From Cellvibrio sp. PSBB006 (GTDB lineage: Bacteria; Pseudomonadota; Gammaproteobacteria; Pseudomonadales; Cellvibrionaceae): a stretch of 64,000 nt of DNA. The stretch covers positions 2,478,001 to 2,542,000 of the forward strand of contig NZ_CP021382.1 of the NCBI RefSeq assembly GCF_002162135.1, in the 5' to 3' direction. This document shows, piece by piece, positions 24,444 through 33,267 of this stretch (its first letter is position 1; the number at the start of each line of letters is the position of its first letter). Below the pieces are notes generated by a model that searched no databases, had not been told where the DNA came from, and saw only the letters and a program-made list of their open reading frames with translations. The position numbers were made by a program, and so were the translations under genes.

Positions 24444-25898
24444 TCAATAGGCGTGTTGACCAACAAAGCCCTTGAATACCGTCATCCACAGGATTCTTAA
24501 ATCCATCAGCAAGGACCAATTGCGAATGTATTCCAGATCGTAAGCAATGCGCCCGGACATTTTGTCGAGGGTTTCCGTTTCACCGCGGAAGCCGTTAACT
24601 TGTGCGAGCCCGGTAATGCCAGGTTTCACTTTATGGCGCAACATATAGCCCTTGATCTGGCTGCGATAATATTCATTGTGTGACACCGCATGTGGGCGCG
24701 GTCCAACCAATGACATGCTGCCGGACAACACATTAAACAGCTGCGGCAATTCATCCAGCGACGTGCGCCGCAGAAATCCGCCGAAGGGTGTCACGCGCGG
24801 ATCTTCTTTACGCGCCTGAGCAACATTTTCACCATCTTCACACACCGTCATGGAACGGAATTTCCAGACTTTGATGCGTTCACCGCGCATGCCGTAGCGG
24901 GTTTGCTTGAAGAATACCGGTCCGGGCGATGATAACTTCACCCCCAGCGCAATGATTAACATCGGTAGCGCCAGCGCGATCATCATGCCGGTGCCGAGCA
25001 CAATATCTTCCATGCGCTTGGCCCACCCGTTATCTACCATCGGCGAATCATAGATGCTCAGTGCCGGTATGCCTTGCAAGCACGTTAAGCGCGAGTGCAA
25101 TAAGTCAAAGTTGAAGACATCGGGGATTAAATAGGCTGAGACGGTAGTATCAGCAAGGCGTGCGATCAACGAATGCGTGCGCAACTCTGCACGCATCGGC
25201 AAGGTGATAAATACAATATCAATCTTGCCATCACGCGCGTCGGCATAGAGTTGCTCGAAGCCGCCGCGGATGGTGGTGTCACTTTCGTTGAGCCGACGAG
25301 TTGGATCATCGGTGCCTTGGCGATCGTCGTAATAACCCACCACGCGGTAACCCATCCACGGCATACCGCGCATGGATTTAGCCACGCGGGAACCGAGGTT
25401 ATTGGCCCCGACAATCGCAACGCGGCGCGGCTCTGTAGGTTTGGAGCGCAGGCGCGTCAACAATGCGCGGCGTGCCCAATGCAACCCTATCATCACCACC
25501 GGCGTGGCTACCATCCAGGTAAAAATTGCCTGCAAATTTACATCGCGGAAAATATAAATCGTCAGCGCAGCGAGGCTGGCCGCCGCTGCCGTTCCCAGCC
25601 AGGCACCCATCAAACGATAGGCGAGACTTTCTGTGGAGTGGCCGCGCCACAAATAATAGACTTCATTACCTTCGGCAAAAAAGCCGAAGATAATCACCGC
25701 ACTGATACCCAACGCGGTGTAGGAATTGGTCCATGCCAAATCCATACTACGCAGAGTGAACCAGAGGAGAAAAATAATCAGAAAACTATCCAGCGCGCGA
25801 AATAACGCGAGGATTTTTGAGTGATGTAGCCGGATAACTGGCGGCTGAGTGGATACAACCGGGGTCCCCGAAATACCTGGTATTTGTTGACTGCCCAT
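24444..25898 (-). CDS. Undecaprenyl-phosphate glucose phosphotransferase (WcaJ/GumD type)
   Basis: This is a 484-residue polyprenyl-phosphate hexose-1-phosphate transferase. Four N-terminal membrane helices (about residues 30-150) and a CoA-binding-like cytoplasmic region (VAIVGANNLGSRVAKSM) precede the catalytic part: a helix, KLSSPGPVFFKQTRYGMRGE, KVWKFRSMT, LRRTSLDELPQLFNVLSG, MSLVGPRPHAV and KPGITGLAQVNGFRGET. It starts repeat-unit assembly by loading glucose-1-phosphate on the lipid carrier. The start at 25898 has GGAGGTAGTT before it. It is the first gene of the leftward operon. Confidence 0.93.
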   Translation of the reverse strand: MGSQQIPGISGTPVVSTQPPVIRLHHSKILALFRALDSFLIIFLLWFTLRSMDLAWTNSYTALGISAVIIFGFFAEGNEVYYLWRGHSTESLAYRLMGAWLGTAAAASLAALTIYIFRDVNLQAIFTWMVATPVVMIGLHWARRALLTRLRSKPTEPRRVAIVGANNLGSRVAKSMRGMPWMGYRVVGYYDDRQGTDDPTRRLNESDTTIRGGFEQLYADARDGKIDIVFITLPMRAELRTHSLIARLADTTVSAYLIPDVFNFDLLHSRLTCLQGIPALSIYDSPMVDNGWAKRMEDIVLGTGMMIALALPMLIIALGVKLSSPGPVFFKQTRYGMRGERIKVWKFRSMTVCEDGENVAQARKEDPRVTPFGGFLRRTSLDELPQLFNVLSGSMSLVGPRPHAVSHNEYYRSQIKGYMLRHKVKPGITGLAQVNGFRGETETLDKMSGRIAYDLEYIRNWSLLMDLRILWMTVFKGFVGQHAY

Positions 25899-26790
25899 AA
25901 CTACCTCCATGCGCGTTACTGCTTGAACTATTCCAGCTTGCATTTTTTAAGCCAGAGATGGATATGTATGCAAACAGCGTGAGATAAGTCTCGTCGGGCT
26001 GTGAAAAAGTACTAAAAAAACTGTTCAGAAATACTTTTTCCGCCACCACTGTTTACCGTAGTGATTTCGCTGCAAGTCGCTCGCCCCACTTTAAGGCACT
26101 TTTACGACCCTACGCCCACAAAATGAAACCGTTTGAATTCAATTTTGTTGTTAGAGTTGCTAACCATAATGTTTAAAACTGCTGACCTGTTGATGAAACC
26201 TCTACTACATTTGACGCGCCAACCTCCCCTGTCATCAGGTTAACCATAAACACAACACCGACCGTGAGCACCGTCCGAAATTAAACGGCAAGTCGTCCTT
26301 TGCCTGAAAACAAACCGTGGAAAAAATTTCAGCAATGAGCATCAAAACCACAGGAAGGACTTCTCATTTTTGCGCTGGCATATCCATGAAACGTCAGGTT
26401 TTTTTACACCGCGCTCAAGGCAGCCAGATCGATTGGTGGACGTAGCTTGCATTCACCACCAAACTCCTTCTGTTCGCTTCCACTCACTAACTTAAGAGAA
26501 AAGGTAATCTGTGAACTACAATGCACAACGGATTAAAACGCTGAATCATTTCCAATGTATGAATGCCTGGAATTTCTCATCATTTTTCCGCACTTATTTT
26601 TTTAATGTAAATTGCGATGACGCAAAACAGGATACGGATCACAATCGATGGCACTTAAGCTATCCATGTCAACCCGCAGTCTTCAGGTCTGGTATTTTTT
26701 ATTGAACTGGTTTAAGGTGCGCCTTCAACAACGAAGCGCTAATTAACGCGCTGGGCCTGACCCAAGGATTAACATTCAAGGAAGAAATCT
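25899..26790. promoter_or_regulatory. Long intergenic region between the leftward exopolysaccharide operon and a rightward gene
   Basis: These 892 bases show no convincing gene; the longest frame (26511-26705) has no signal or family feature. At 26014-26032 an A-run followed by CTGTTCAGAAAT matches 9281-9299 in 18 of 19 bases. TATGCAAA occurs at 25967-25974. TTGGTGG (26433-26439) and CCACCAA (26456-26462) form an inverted repeat. It must hold the promoter for the WcaJ-type gene. Confidence 0.5.
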
Positions 26791-27327
26791 ATGCGATACA
26801 TCGCCATCTATTGTCTGGCAATCTGCCTCTTTATCCCCTTCTCATCCCACGCCTGCGAACATCTGCAAGCAAAGGTGGACCGTTACACCCAATTAAAGCG
26901 TGCCGGTGGCAGCGCCAAGCAGATGAATCGCTGGCAGGCGCAACGCAAACAATATTCAGCGCGTTATCGCGAATGCCTGCGCGCGCAACCCAGCATGCAC
27001 CGGGCCACCGGCAGCAAGCAAACAAAGCGCACGAAACCGGATATTCAAAAGCTGCGTAAGGCAGACAGCGACCATCCTGTGGTTCAAAAATTATTGACGA
27101 CCTGCAACTTCTGGATCAAATCCTACAACCGCAACCCCTCACCGGAAAATAAAACCTACCGTGATACCGCTTGCCGCGCGTTGGATGATGCGCAACGTCA
27201 CCCTCCTACCCTTGCGGAAAATCAAACTCGCCAGCGGCCGTTAAATGAATGCATAAAACCCGGCAATTTGCTCGACGATGATGTGCGCGAATGTATGGCG
27301 GGCACGCGGGAACCTGACTGGCAATAA
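26791..27327 (+). CDS. Secreted basic protein of unknown function
   Basis: This is a 178-residue protein with a signal peptide ending SSHA-CEH. The mature part is rich in Lys, Arg and Gln, with no membrane segment. Its cysteines occur in spaced positions (CEHLQ, YRECLR, TTCNFW, DTACRALDD, NECIKP, RECMAG), three plausible disulfides. An AAGGAAG site lies before the ATG. It has no close relation to the flanking genes. Not recognised as any named family. Confidence 0.75.
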   Translation: MRYIAIYCLAICLFIPFSSHACEHLQAKVDRYTQLKRAGGSAKQMNRWQAQRKQYSARYRECLRAQPSMHRATGSKQTKRTKPDIQKLRKADSDHPVVQKLLTTCNFWIKSYNRNPSPENKTYRDTACRALDDAQRHPPTLAENQTRQRPLNECIKPGNLLDDDVRECMAGTREPDWQ

Positions 27328-27377
27328 ATGCGATGTGTCTTTAGAATCATCACCACCCTGACGTTGAGTGGATATTT

Positions 27378-27863
27378 ATGAGCGATTCCCTGCAAACCTT
27401 GTTGGATACTCTGCCCCAGATTGGCGAAGTACGATGGATTGCCACGCGCCCTGAGCGCGGTGCGACCATGGAGATTGTTTCGGCAGTAGAGGCGGTGGCG
27501 GGAAAAGGTTTAACGGGCGATCGTTACGCCAGCCGCAACGGCAAACGTCAGGTCACCTTGATTCAGTGGGAACACCTGGCCGTTATCGGTGGATTGCTCG
27601 GCCGCCCTGCTATCGAACCGGAATTATTGCGACGCAATATTGCGGTTGCCGGGCTTAATTTATTGGCGTTGAAAAATAAACGTTTTGCGATTGGCGATGC
27701 CGTTCTGGAATACACTGGTTTATGTCATCCCTGCTCGCAAATGGAAACACGTTTTGGTCCCGGTGGTTACAACGCCGTGCGTGGCCACGGTGGCATTACT
27801 GCACGCATTCTCGAAAGCGGCGTTATTCGGGTAAACGACAAGGTGCGGGTATTAGAAAAGTAA
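27378..27863 (+). CDS. MOSC domain protein
   Basis: This is a 161-residue protein made of one MOSC domain. Motifs are AVAGKGLTGDRYASRNGKRQ, VTLIQWEHL, LLRRNIAVAGLNLLAL, and YTGLCHPCSQME with C116 and C119; the Cys of this motif corresponds to the sulfur/molybdenum-handling Cys of the family. Single-domain members include YiiM, which detoxifies N-hydroxylated compounds using Moco, but the substrate here is unknown. The gene is monocistronic and converges on the TauE-type gene. Confidence 0.88.
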   Translation: MSDSLQTLLDTLPQIGEVRWIATRPERGATMEIVSAVEAVAGKGLTGDRYASRNGKRQVTLIQWEHLAVIGGLLGRPAIEPELLRRNIAVAGLNLLALKNKRFAIGDAVLEYTGLCHPCSQMETRFGPGGYNAVRGHGGITARILESGVIRVNDKVRVLEK

Positions 27864-27880
27864 TCGATCCATTTTATCTG

Positions 27881-28648
27881 CTATGGATTCAGCAGATTGA
27901 TTAAGCCTTCCAGAAATAATTTGATGCCTGCCATCATCAGAAATCCGTAACACGTCCAATAAAACCATCGCTCCGACACGCGATGCAGCAAATAAACCCC
28001 AATCTTCACGCCGATAGGTGCCAAAGGCAAAAGTACCAGCGATGTCATCAAGGTCGCCGTATTCAATTGTCCCAACCAGACATAGGGTACCAACTTGATC
28101 AGGTTGATGATGGCAAAAAATAATACGGTGGTGCCCACCAGGGTTATCTTGGGCAATTGTTGCGGCAAGAGATAAATGGACACCGGCGGACCACCGGCAT
28201 GGGCAATGTAACTGGTATAACCCGCCATCGCGCCCCAGAAAGTTCCGCCGATATTTCCCGGCTCGCGACGTGCCGCCTGTTGCAACAATCGCAATCCCCA
28301 CAGGTAGTGGCCGACAAAATACATCGCCAGGATACCGACAAGAATGCGGATCATATCGACGTTGGTAATAGAAAATGTGAGGGCACCGGCGAGAATACCG
28401 AGCAAGGCACCGGGCATCAGCCGTTTAAGATTCGCTTTATCCCAGGCGCCGCGAAAACTCCAGACACTGAAGATGTCCATAACGCAGAGGATAGGCAACA
28501 GGAGCGCGGCGGCGATGCGCGGATCGATCATCAAGGACAACAGCGGAACAGCGAGAACGCCCAGCCCACCACCAAAACCGCCTTTGGAAATACCCACCAA
28601 TAACACCACGGGTATTGCCAGTAAATAAAACGCCGGATCGTTAATCAT
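27881..28648 (-). CDS. TauE/SafE-family sulfite/organosulfonate exporter-like permease
   Basis: The protein is about 255 residues with eight predicted membrane helices. Motifs: VGISKGGFGGGLGVLAVPLL near the N-terminus, LLLPILCVMDIFSVW, and GAMAGYTSYIAHAGGPPVSI after the middle, the inverted duplicate of the first motif. The family exports small anions such as sulfite or sulfoacetate. I placed the start at 28648 (MINDPAFYLL); the frame begins 8 residues earlier without a better ribosome site. Substrate unknown. Confidence 0.88.
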   Translation of the reverse strand: MINDPAFYLLAIPVVLLVGISKGGFGGGLGVLAVPLLSLMIDPRIAAALLLPILCVMDIFSVWSFRGAWDKANLKRLMPGALLGILAGALTFSITNVDMIRILVGILAMYFVGHYLWGLRLLQQAARREPGNIGGTFWGAMAGYTSYIAHAGGPPVSIYLLPQQLPKITLVGTTVLFFAIINLIKLVPYVWLGQLNTATLMTSLVLLPLAPIGVKIGVYLLHRVSERWFYWTCYGFLMMAGIKLFLEGLINLLNP

Positions 28649-28699
28649 ATCTACAGTTGATGTGCGACACACTCATCACCAATGCGTACTGACTCTGTA

Positions 28700-29392
28700 T
28701 TAATCCTGAAGGTCTTCCAAGGTAAAGCCGTTAAGGTCGAGCAATTTATCCACCAATTTCTGCAATTGCTCCACCTGGGCTTCCAGTTTTTCAACCCGCT
28801 CTTCCAGCTCCGGTGATGCAGATTTTTTTGCACTGCTGCCCATGGCGGCAATGGCATTAAGATCAGGTTTACCGCACAGCAAATGCATGTAGCGATCTTC
28901 CCGCTGCCCCGGTTGACGCGGAATACGCAGGATGATGGGGTGGGTTTTAGCGCAGAGTTGATCAAGTTTTTCCTGCAAATTTTCAGGCGAGGAAAAATCA
29001 AACATGCGCTGGGTGCGCGTCAACAACTCCACCAGGGTTTGCGGCCCGCGCAGCAACATGACGTTAAGGATAGCTTGGGCAGATTTATCAAGACTGAGGA
29101 CACGCGTCAGACGCTGGTCAAAGCGATTAGCGCGCGAGCCGTAATCCACTTCAATCAGTTTTTTGTCCTGCATCTGACTCAAACAGCGCTGGACTTCACC
29201 AGCTTCAAGATTGGTAATCGGTTCACGGCTGGTTTTTTGGTTACACGCCAATACCAGGCTATTCAGGGTCAGCGGGTAGGCATCCGGCGTCGCCAGTTGC
29301 TTCTCCATCAAGGCGCCGAGGATACGCGCTTCAATTTCTGTTAACAGGGGCTCGGCTGAGCCGGTTTCAGTCTCTGACTCGGGGGAATTCAT
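28700..29392 (-). CDS. yceH: YceH-family (DUF480) protein
   Basis: This is a 230-residue protein with the DUF480 double winged-helix core. Motifs: LTEIEARILGALMEKQLATPD, YPLTLNSLVLACNQKTSREP, RANRFDQRL, a second winged helix around NVMLLRGPQTLVELLTRT, and PRQPGQREDRYMHLL. The last 35 residues form a coiled coil (ELEERVEKLEAQVEQLQKLV). Its molecular role is not established. The DNA-binding-like fold suggests regulation. It stands alone on the minus strand. Confidence 0.92.
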   Translation of the reverse strand: MNSPESETETGSAEPLLTEIEARILGALMEKQLATPDAYPLTLNSLVLACNQKTSREPITNLEAGEVQRCLSQMQDKKLIEVDYGSRANRFDQRLTRVLSLDKSAQAILNVMLLRGPQTLVELLTRTQRMFDFSSPENLQEKLDQLCAKTHPIILRIPRQPGQREDRYMHLLCGKPDLNAIAAMGSSAKKSASPELEERVEKLEAQVEQLQKLVDKLLDLNGFTLEDLQD

Positions 29393-29470
29393 GCACTCTT
29401 CTCCACTCTGGCGGGAGGCATAGAGTATGCCTCCTGCGGAGAGATTGCATCCCCTTTTGCGGGTGCGGAA

Positions 29471-29986
29471 TTATTCCATGGTCACCGGATAATAATCGTA
29501 CTCACAATAAGGTGAATCGATATCGCAGATCTCCAGGAATAAATAGAGATCCTCAGGAATGGTATAGAAGAGGTAGCTGATATCCACAGGATCGGCGCTG
29601 GTGTCACAGGAGAGCGTCAAGTCTGCACCGTATTCGCAGATCAGGCTGCCACCTTGGTCACACCATAAGCCGGCACCGCAGCGTTCGTTGTGAATCTCCA
29701 CACTGTCGGTCAGACTTGGGCGGTCGTTGATAGACAGCCGAACCCGATAATCTTCCAGACTGTTAGCGGTCCAGTAGACTTCAAATAACCCGTAATAGAG
29801 ATAGGGATTTAATGCCAGCGGTGCATTAGATACCGCGGTGTCGGTGTCGTAGCTGTCGAGCATGTCATAGCTGTACAGCGCCGGCGTATAGTTGTAGGAC
29901 GGGTCGGGCGCTGCCGAGCTGCCACCGCCACATCCGATAATCATCAGGCTTGTCAGCATAACCAGACCGAGCGCGATCTTCTTCAT
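29471..29986 (-). CDS. Lipoprotein of unknown function, Asp/Tyr-rich
   Basis: This is a 171-residue protein. The start MKKIALGLVMLTSLMIIGC follows GGAGG at the right spacing and ends in a lipobox with Cys then GGGSS, so the mature protein is anchored to a membrane. The rest is acidic and rich in Tyr and Asp with several cysteines (ERCGAGLWC, GSLICEY, LTLSCD, EICDIDSPYCEYD). The protein may be a small beta-type surface domain. Not recognised as a named family. Confidence 0.75.
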   Translation of the reverse strand: MKKIALGLVMLTSLMIIGCGGGSSAAPDPSYNYTPALYSYDMLDSYDTDTAVSNAPLALNPYLYYGLFEVYWTANSLEDYRVRLSINDRPSLTDSVEIHNERCGAGLWCDQGGSLICEYGADLTLSCDTSADPVDISYLFYTIPEDLYLFLEICDIDSPYCEYDYYPVTME

Positions 29987-30183
29987 AACCTGCACCTCCA
30001 CAATAGATACTGGCGCCAGAATAGGACGCAGCAACTGAATGCGACCTGAATTAACACTTCCTTACAAGATCAAGCCGGGTTATGAAAACGCAATGAACAG
30101 GTTAGAATCCTGCGTGATCAGGGATGCCTCTAATAAAAAGCACCGGAACCCGCTTTCCTATCAACCTGTATGGATTAATCACG

Positions 30184-30609
30184 ATGAAAAAAATATTACC
30201 CTTTCTTTTTATTTTGTTCGTATCTCACACTGTGTTTGCCGATTCACCCGCAACCGAACTGGAGCAACGCATCAACGCCTTGAGTAAAGCCATGATTGAT
30301 GCCGATGAAAAAGCCTTGCAGTCGCTGACGGCAACGGCATTGAATTACGGCCATTCCAGTGGTCGGGTAGAAGATCAGAAGACGTTTATCAGCAACCTCG
30401 TGAATGGCTCGTCAGATTTCATCACCATTGAGTTACAGGAACAAAACATCAGTATGGTAGGCGATATCGCCATCGTGCGTCATATCCTGACAGGAGACAC
30501 CAACGACAGCGGCAAACCCGGCAGTGTGCGCATCGGGGTGATGATGGTATGGCAGAAACAGCAAGGTGAATGGACCTTACTTGCGCGCCAGGCATTCAAG
30601 TTGTCATAA
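30184..30609 (+). CDS. Secreted DUF4440/NTF2-like protein
   Basis: This is a 141-residue protein with the signal peptide MKKILPFLFILFVSHTVFA. The mature domain has the NTF2-like layout: an ELEQRINALSKAMIDADEKAL helix, LTATALNYGHSSGRVE, DQKTFISNLVNGSS, DIAIVRHILTGD and MMVWQKQQGEWTLLARQAF. Such domains bind small molecules or act as periplasmic helpers; no catalytic site can be assigned. The chosen start excludes a 20-residue upstream extension that would mask the signal peptide. Confidence 0.78.
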   Translation: MKKILPFLFILFVSHTVFADSPATELEQRINALSKAMIDADEKALQSLTATALNYGHSSGRVEDQKTFISNLVNGSSDFITIELQEQNISMVGDIAIVRHILTGDTNDSGKPGSVRIGVMMVWQKQQGEWTLLARQAFKLS

Positions 30610-30742
30610 AAACCGTTACGCAGTTACGTTACATTTGATCTATGTTTGCTATATGACGCTGATGTTGCCCCCTGTTGTTGACAGGCGGGCAATCTAAATC
30701 GGCACGCGTTTTTCACCACAGAATCCGTCAACAGGAGCCAAG

Positions 30743-31300
30743 ATGAAACTCTACGGCAGCTACACCTCACCCTTTGTGCGCCATTGTCGCATCCTCTTAC
30801 TGGAAAGCGGATTGCCGTGTGAATTTATCGTGACGGATGGCGTTGCCAGCTCGGCCAAGTCGCCGACCAAGAAGGTACCCTTCCTGGAAGATGGCGAATT
30901 ATTTTTAACGGATTCCTGCTCCATTATTAAATATCTGCGCGAAAAAAATATGCAGGCATTTTGTTTTACGGCGATTGAGTACGACCGCTTCTGCCTGGTG
31001 AACACCTTGCTCGAAGCCTCGGTCAATTTATTTATGCTGGAGAAAGACGGCATCCTGCCCGCACAGAGTGCTTATCTGCAACGCCACGTCGCGCGCATCC
31101 AATCGGGCCTTGCAACACTTGATGATATGCGTTGGCCATCGGCCGGCCCTTACAATGATGCGGAACTACGCTTGCTCTGTTTTCTGGATTGGGCATTATT
31201 CCGCAAGCGTTTTACCTTTGATGAATATACCAACCTCACCGCATTCCTGGCCGGCGCACGCGCCTATCAGCCTTTTACCCAAACGATTCCGCACGGATAA
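30743..31300 (+). CDS. Glutathione S-transferase family protein
   Basis: The protein is 185 residues. It has a thioredoxin-like N-terminal domain (MKLYGSYTSPFVRHCRILLLE, KKVPFLEDGELFLTDSCSIIKYL), with Ser/Thr at the usual activating position, and a shorter all-helical C-terminal domain. The glutathione-binding ES/DS motif is present as DSCSII. Length is slightly below the usual 200. It converges on the ABC permease gene. Substrate unknown. Confidence 0.88.
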   Translation: MKLYGSYTSPFVRHCRILLLESGLPCEFIVTDGVASSAKSPTKKVPFLEDGELFLTDSCSIIKYLREKNMQAFCFTAIEYDRFCLVNTLLEASVNLFMLEKDGILPAQSAYLQRHVARIQSGLATLDDMRWPSAGPYNDAELRLLCFLDWALFRKRFTFDEYTNLTAFLAGARAYQPFTQTIPHG

Positions 31301-31303
31301 AAA

Positions 31304-31339
31304 AAACGGTAAGCATCGCGCCGCCAAGTGCGCGATGCT
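31304..31339 (-). terminator. Terminator after the ABC permease gene
   Basis: On the minus strand AGCATCGCGC pairs with GCGCGATGCT (31312-31321 with 31330-31339) and a T-run follows a few bases later (plus-strand A-run at 31299-31306). The hairpin overlaps the permease stop codon. Confidence 0.6.
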
Positions 31340-32534
31340 AGCCGTACACGATTCGTGGTCGACGCAATTGTTTGGCGGCCAGCGGCAGGCAGATCAACCA
31401 CAACACCAGCGCCACCAGCCAGAATTTCAGCAGCGCGAAAGGCGCCAGTTCACCGCCCAGGAATAATTCCTTGATAGCGACCTGCTGGCCCAATACCGGC
31501 ACCCACAAAAACCACTCGTGGTATACACCGGGATTAAAAATACTGTACAAAATCGGCACCATTGGCAGAAACACGAGCAGGCCGATATAGGTTTGTGCAT
31601 CCTTGAATGAACGCGCAAAAACCGCCACCAATAATTGCAAGGCCACCGCAAAAAAAATCACCGGCAACAGGCAACAGAAGACGTACACCATATCCAACAG
31701 ACTCACGTCGACGCGCAGCCCTAACTGGTTAAAGGGCAGAAGGTTTAACGCAACCCCCAATAGCGACATTGTTACCAGCAACACGGCTATCGTAATCAGC
31801 ACCGACGTAAACCACTTGCCCAACATAATCGCCATGGATGCGGTGGGAGTGATCAACAAAGATTCCAGTGAGCGTCGCTCACGTTCGCCCGCTGTCATGT
31901 CGGCAGAAAATCCTACGCTGCCGATAAAGGCGCTGAGCAACAACAGCATGGGCAAACTGCCGAGGATATAAACACCCATCTTCTGATCGCTGGCCACGTT
32001 ACTTTCGCGCAGGTTAATGGCGTTACGCAGCTCGGGCGAAATACCGCGCGCCATCAATTGCACGCTGCCGGTTTTGGCACTCCAGGCGTGAATCTGCCCG
32101 CGCACAAAACCTACGCCAGAATGCACCTTGGGGTTGGCCGCGTCATACACCAACCACAGGGTTGCCGCTTTACCCTGGGCGCGTTCTTCTTTGGCCGAGG
32201 GCGGAATAATAAGCGCAAAATCCAGGGTTTTATCTTTGACTTGCTGATAGGCATCCCCGGTTACAGGCTTGAGTTCTGCACCGCGTTCGGTGAGCCATTG
32301 CGTCAGCTCCGGTAAATTTTCCGCACCGGAAATAGCAACAGGTACATTAAGCAGGCCACCCTCCTGGTGATCTTTTTGCAGGTTGATAGCAAACAACACG
32401 CCCGCCGCAAACATTCCCACAAAATAGAGCGCCGGTAAAAATGCCAGGCGCATGGTGCGTTTATCACGCACGGCATCCTTGATTTCCTTGCGCAGGACAA
32501 TGGCGACTGAGCGCCAGAATAATTTATTCAGCAT
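31338..32534 (-). CDS. ABC-2 type (NatB-like) permease
   Basis: The protein is 398 residues. TM1 (LAFLPALYFVGMFAAGVLFAI) is followed by a large extracytoplasmic domain of about 150 residues. Five further helices lie in the C-terminal half, ending with LVALVLWLICLPLA. The membrane motif SADMTAGERERRSLESLLITP is typical of NatB/CcmB-like ABC-2 permeases. The start MLNKLFW overlaps the ATPase gene end by 11 bases. With that ATPase it forms an efflux ABC transporter. Substrate unknown; NatAB exports Na+ in Bacillus, but related pumps export peptides or drugs. Confidence 0.88.
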   Translation of the reverse strand: MLNKLFWRSVAIVLRKEIKDAVRDKRTMRLAFLPALYFVGMFAAGVLFAINLQKDHQEGGLLNVPVAISGAENLPELTQWLTERGAELKPVTGDAYQQVKDKTLDFALIIPPSAKEERAQGKAATLWLVYDAANPKVHSGVGFVRGQIHAWSAKTGSVQLMARGISPELRNAINLRESNVASDQKMGVYILGSLPMLLLLSAFIGSVGFSADMTAGERERRSLESLLITPTASMAIMLGKWFTSVLITIAVLLVTMSLLGVALNLLPFNQLGLRVDVSLLDMVYVFCCLLPVIFFAVALQLLVAVFARSFKDAQTYIGLLVFLPMVPILYSIFNPGVYHEWFLWVPVLGQQVAIKELFLGGELAPFALLKFWLVALVLWLICLPLAAKQLRRPRIVYG

Positions 32535-33267
32535 GGGTGACTTCCTGTGCGGGTAATTCCGACAAATAAATAAATGCCTCTTCCAACGAGGTCGTTTGCG
32601 TTTGTTCAATCACTGCGGCCACGGAGCCATCAGCAACAATGCGGCCTTGGGCGATAACAATAATACGGTCACACAAGCCAGTCACTTCGTGCATTAAATG
32701 ACTGGAGAATAATACACACCGCCCCTGATCGCGCAGTGCGACCAACATGCGCCGCACGGCGCGTGTGGTAATCACGTCCAGCCCGTTCGTTGGTTCATCG
32801 AGCATGATGTGTTGCGGTTGATGCACGATGGCGCGCGCCAGCGCCGTCTTCATTCGCTCACCCAGGGAAAATCCTTCCGCGCGACGGTCCGCGATATTGT
32901 GCATACCAAGCAGTTCAATTAATTCCTCACAACTCTCGGTCAGGGACGCTGGCGATAAATGATGCAACTCACCGAAGTAGCGAATGTTCTCCCGCGCCGT
33001 CAGTCGTTTGTACAAACCGGTATCGTCAGGCAAGACACCCAGGCGTTGCCGCGCGCGATCCGGTTGCTGCGCGACCTCAACACCATCCACCAGGATGCGG
33101 CCGCTGCTGGGTTGCAGCAATCCGTAGATCAAGCGCATCAGGGTGGTTTTGCCCGCACCATTGACACCCAGCAAGCCGGTGATTTCACCATCATTCAACG
33201 TGAAGCTGACATCCTTGAGTGCTTCAATTTTTCCAAATTGTTTACTGATGTGTTCAACCTGAATCAT
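32524..33267 (-). CDS. ABC transporter ATP-binding protein (NatA-like)
   Basis: This is a 247-residue nucleotide-binding subunit. Walker A is GVNGAGKTT (about 34-42), the signature is FSLGERMKTALARAIV, Walker B is HIMLDEPTNGLD, and the H-loop is LFSSHLMHEV. It overlaps both neighbours (hydrolase upstream, permease downstream), so the three are translationally coupled. It powers the adjacent ABC-2 permease at the inner membrane. Confidence 0.94.
   Translation of the reverse strand: MIQVEHISKQFGKIEALKDVSFTLNDGEITGLLGVNGAGKTTLMRLIYGLLQPSSGRILVDGVEVAQQPDRARQRLGVLPDDTGLYKRLTARENIRYFGELHHLSPASLTESCEELIELLGMHNIADRRAEGFSLGERMKTALARAIVHQPQHIMLDEPTNGLDVITTRAVRRMLVALRDQGRCVLFSSHLMHEVTGLCDRIIVIAQGRIVADGSVAAVIEQTQTTSLEEAFIYLSELPAQEVTHAE

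Noticed and set aside
26511..26705. A 64-codon open frame in the gap before the secreted Cys protein
   Set aside because: The translation shows no recognisable feature; although GAAAAGGT lies near the start, there is too little support.
30665..30692. Hairpin TTGCCCCCTGT...ACAGGCGGGCAA after the DUF4440-like gene
   Set aside because: The stem has a bulge and no T-run follows, so it could not be called a terminator.
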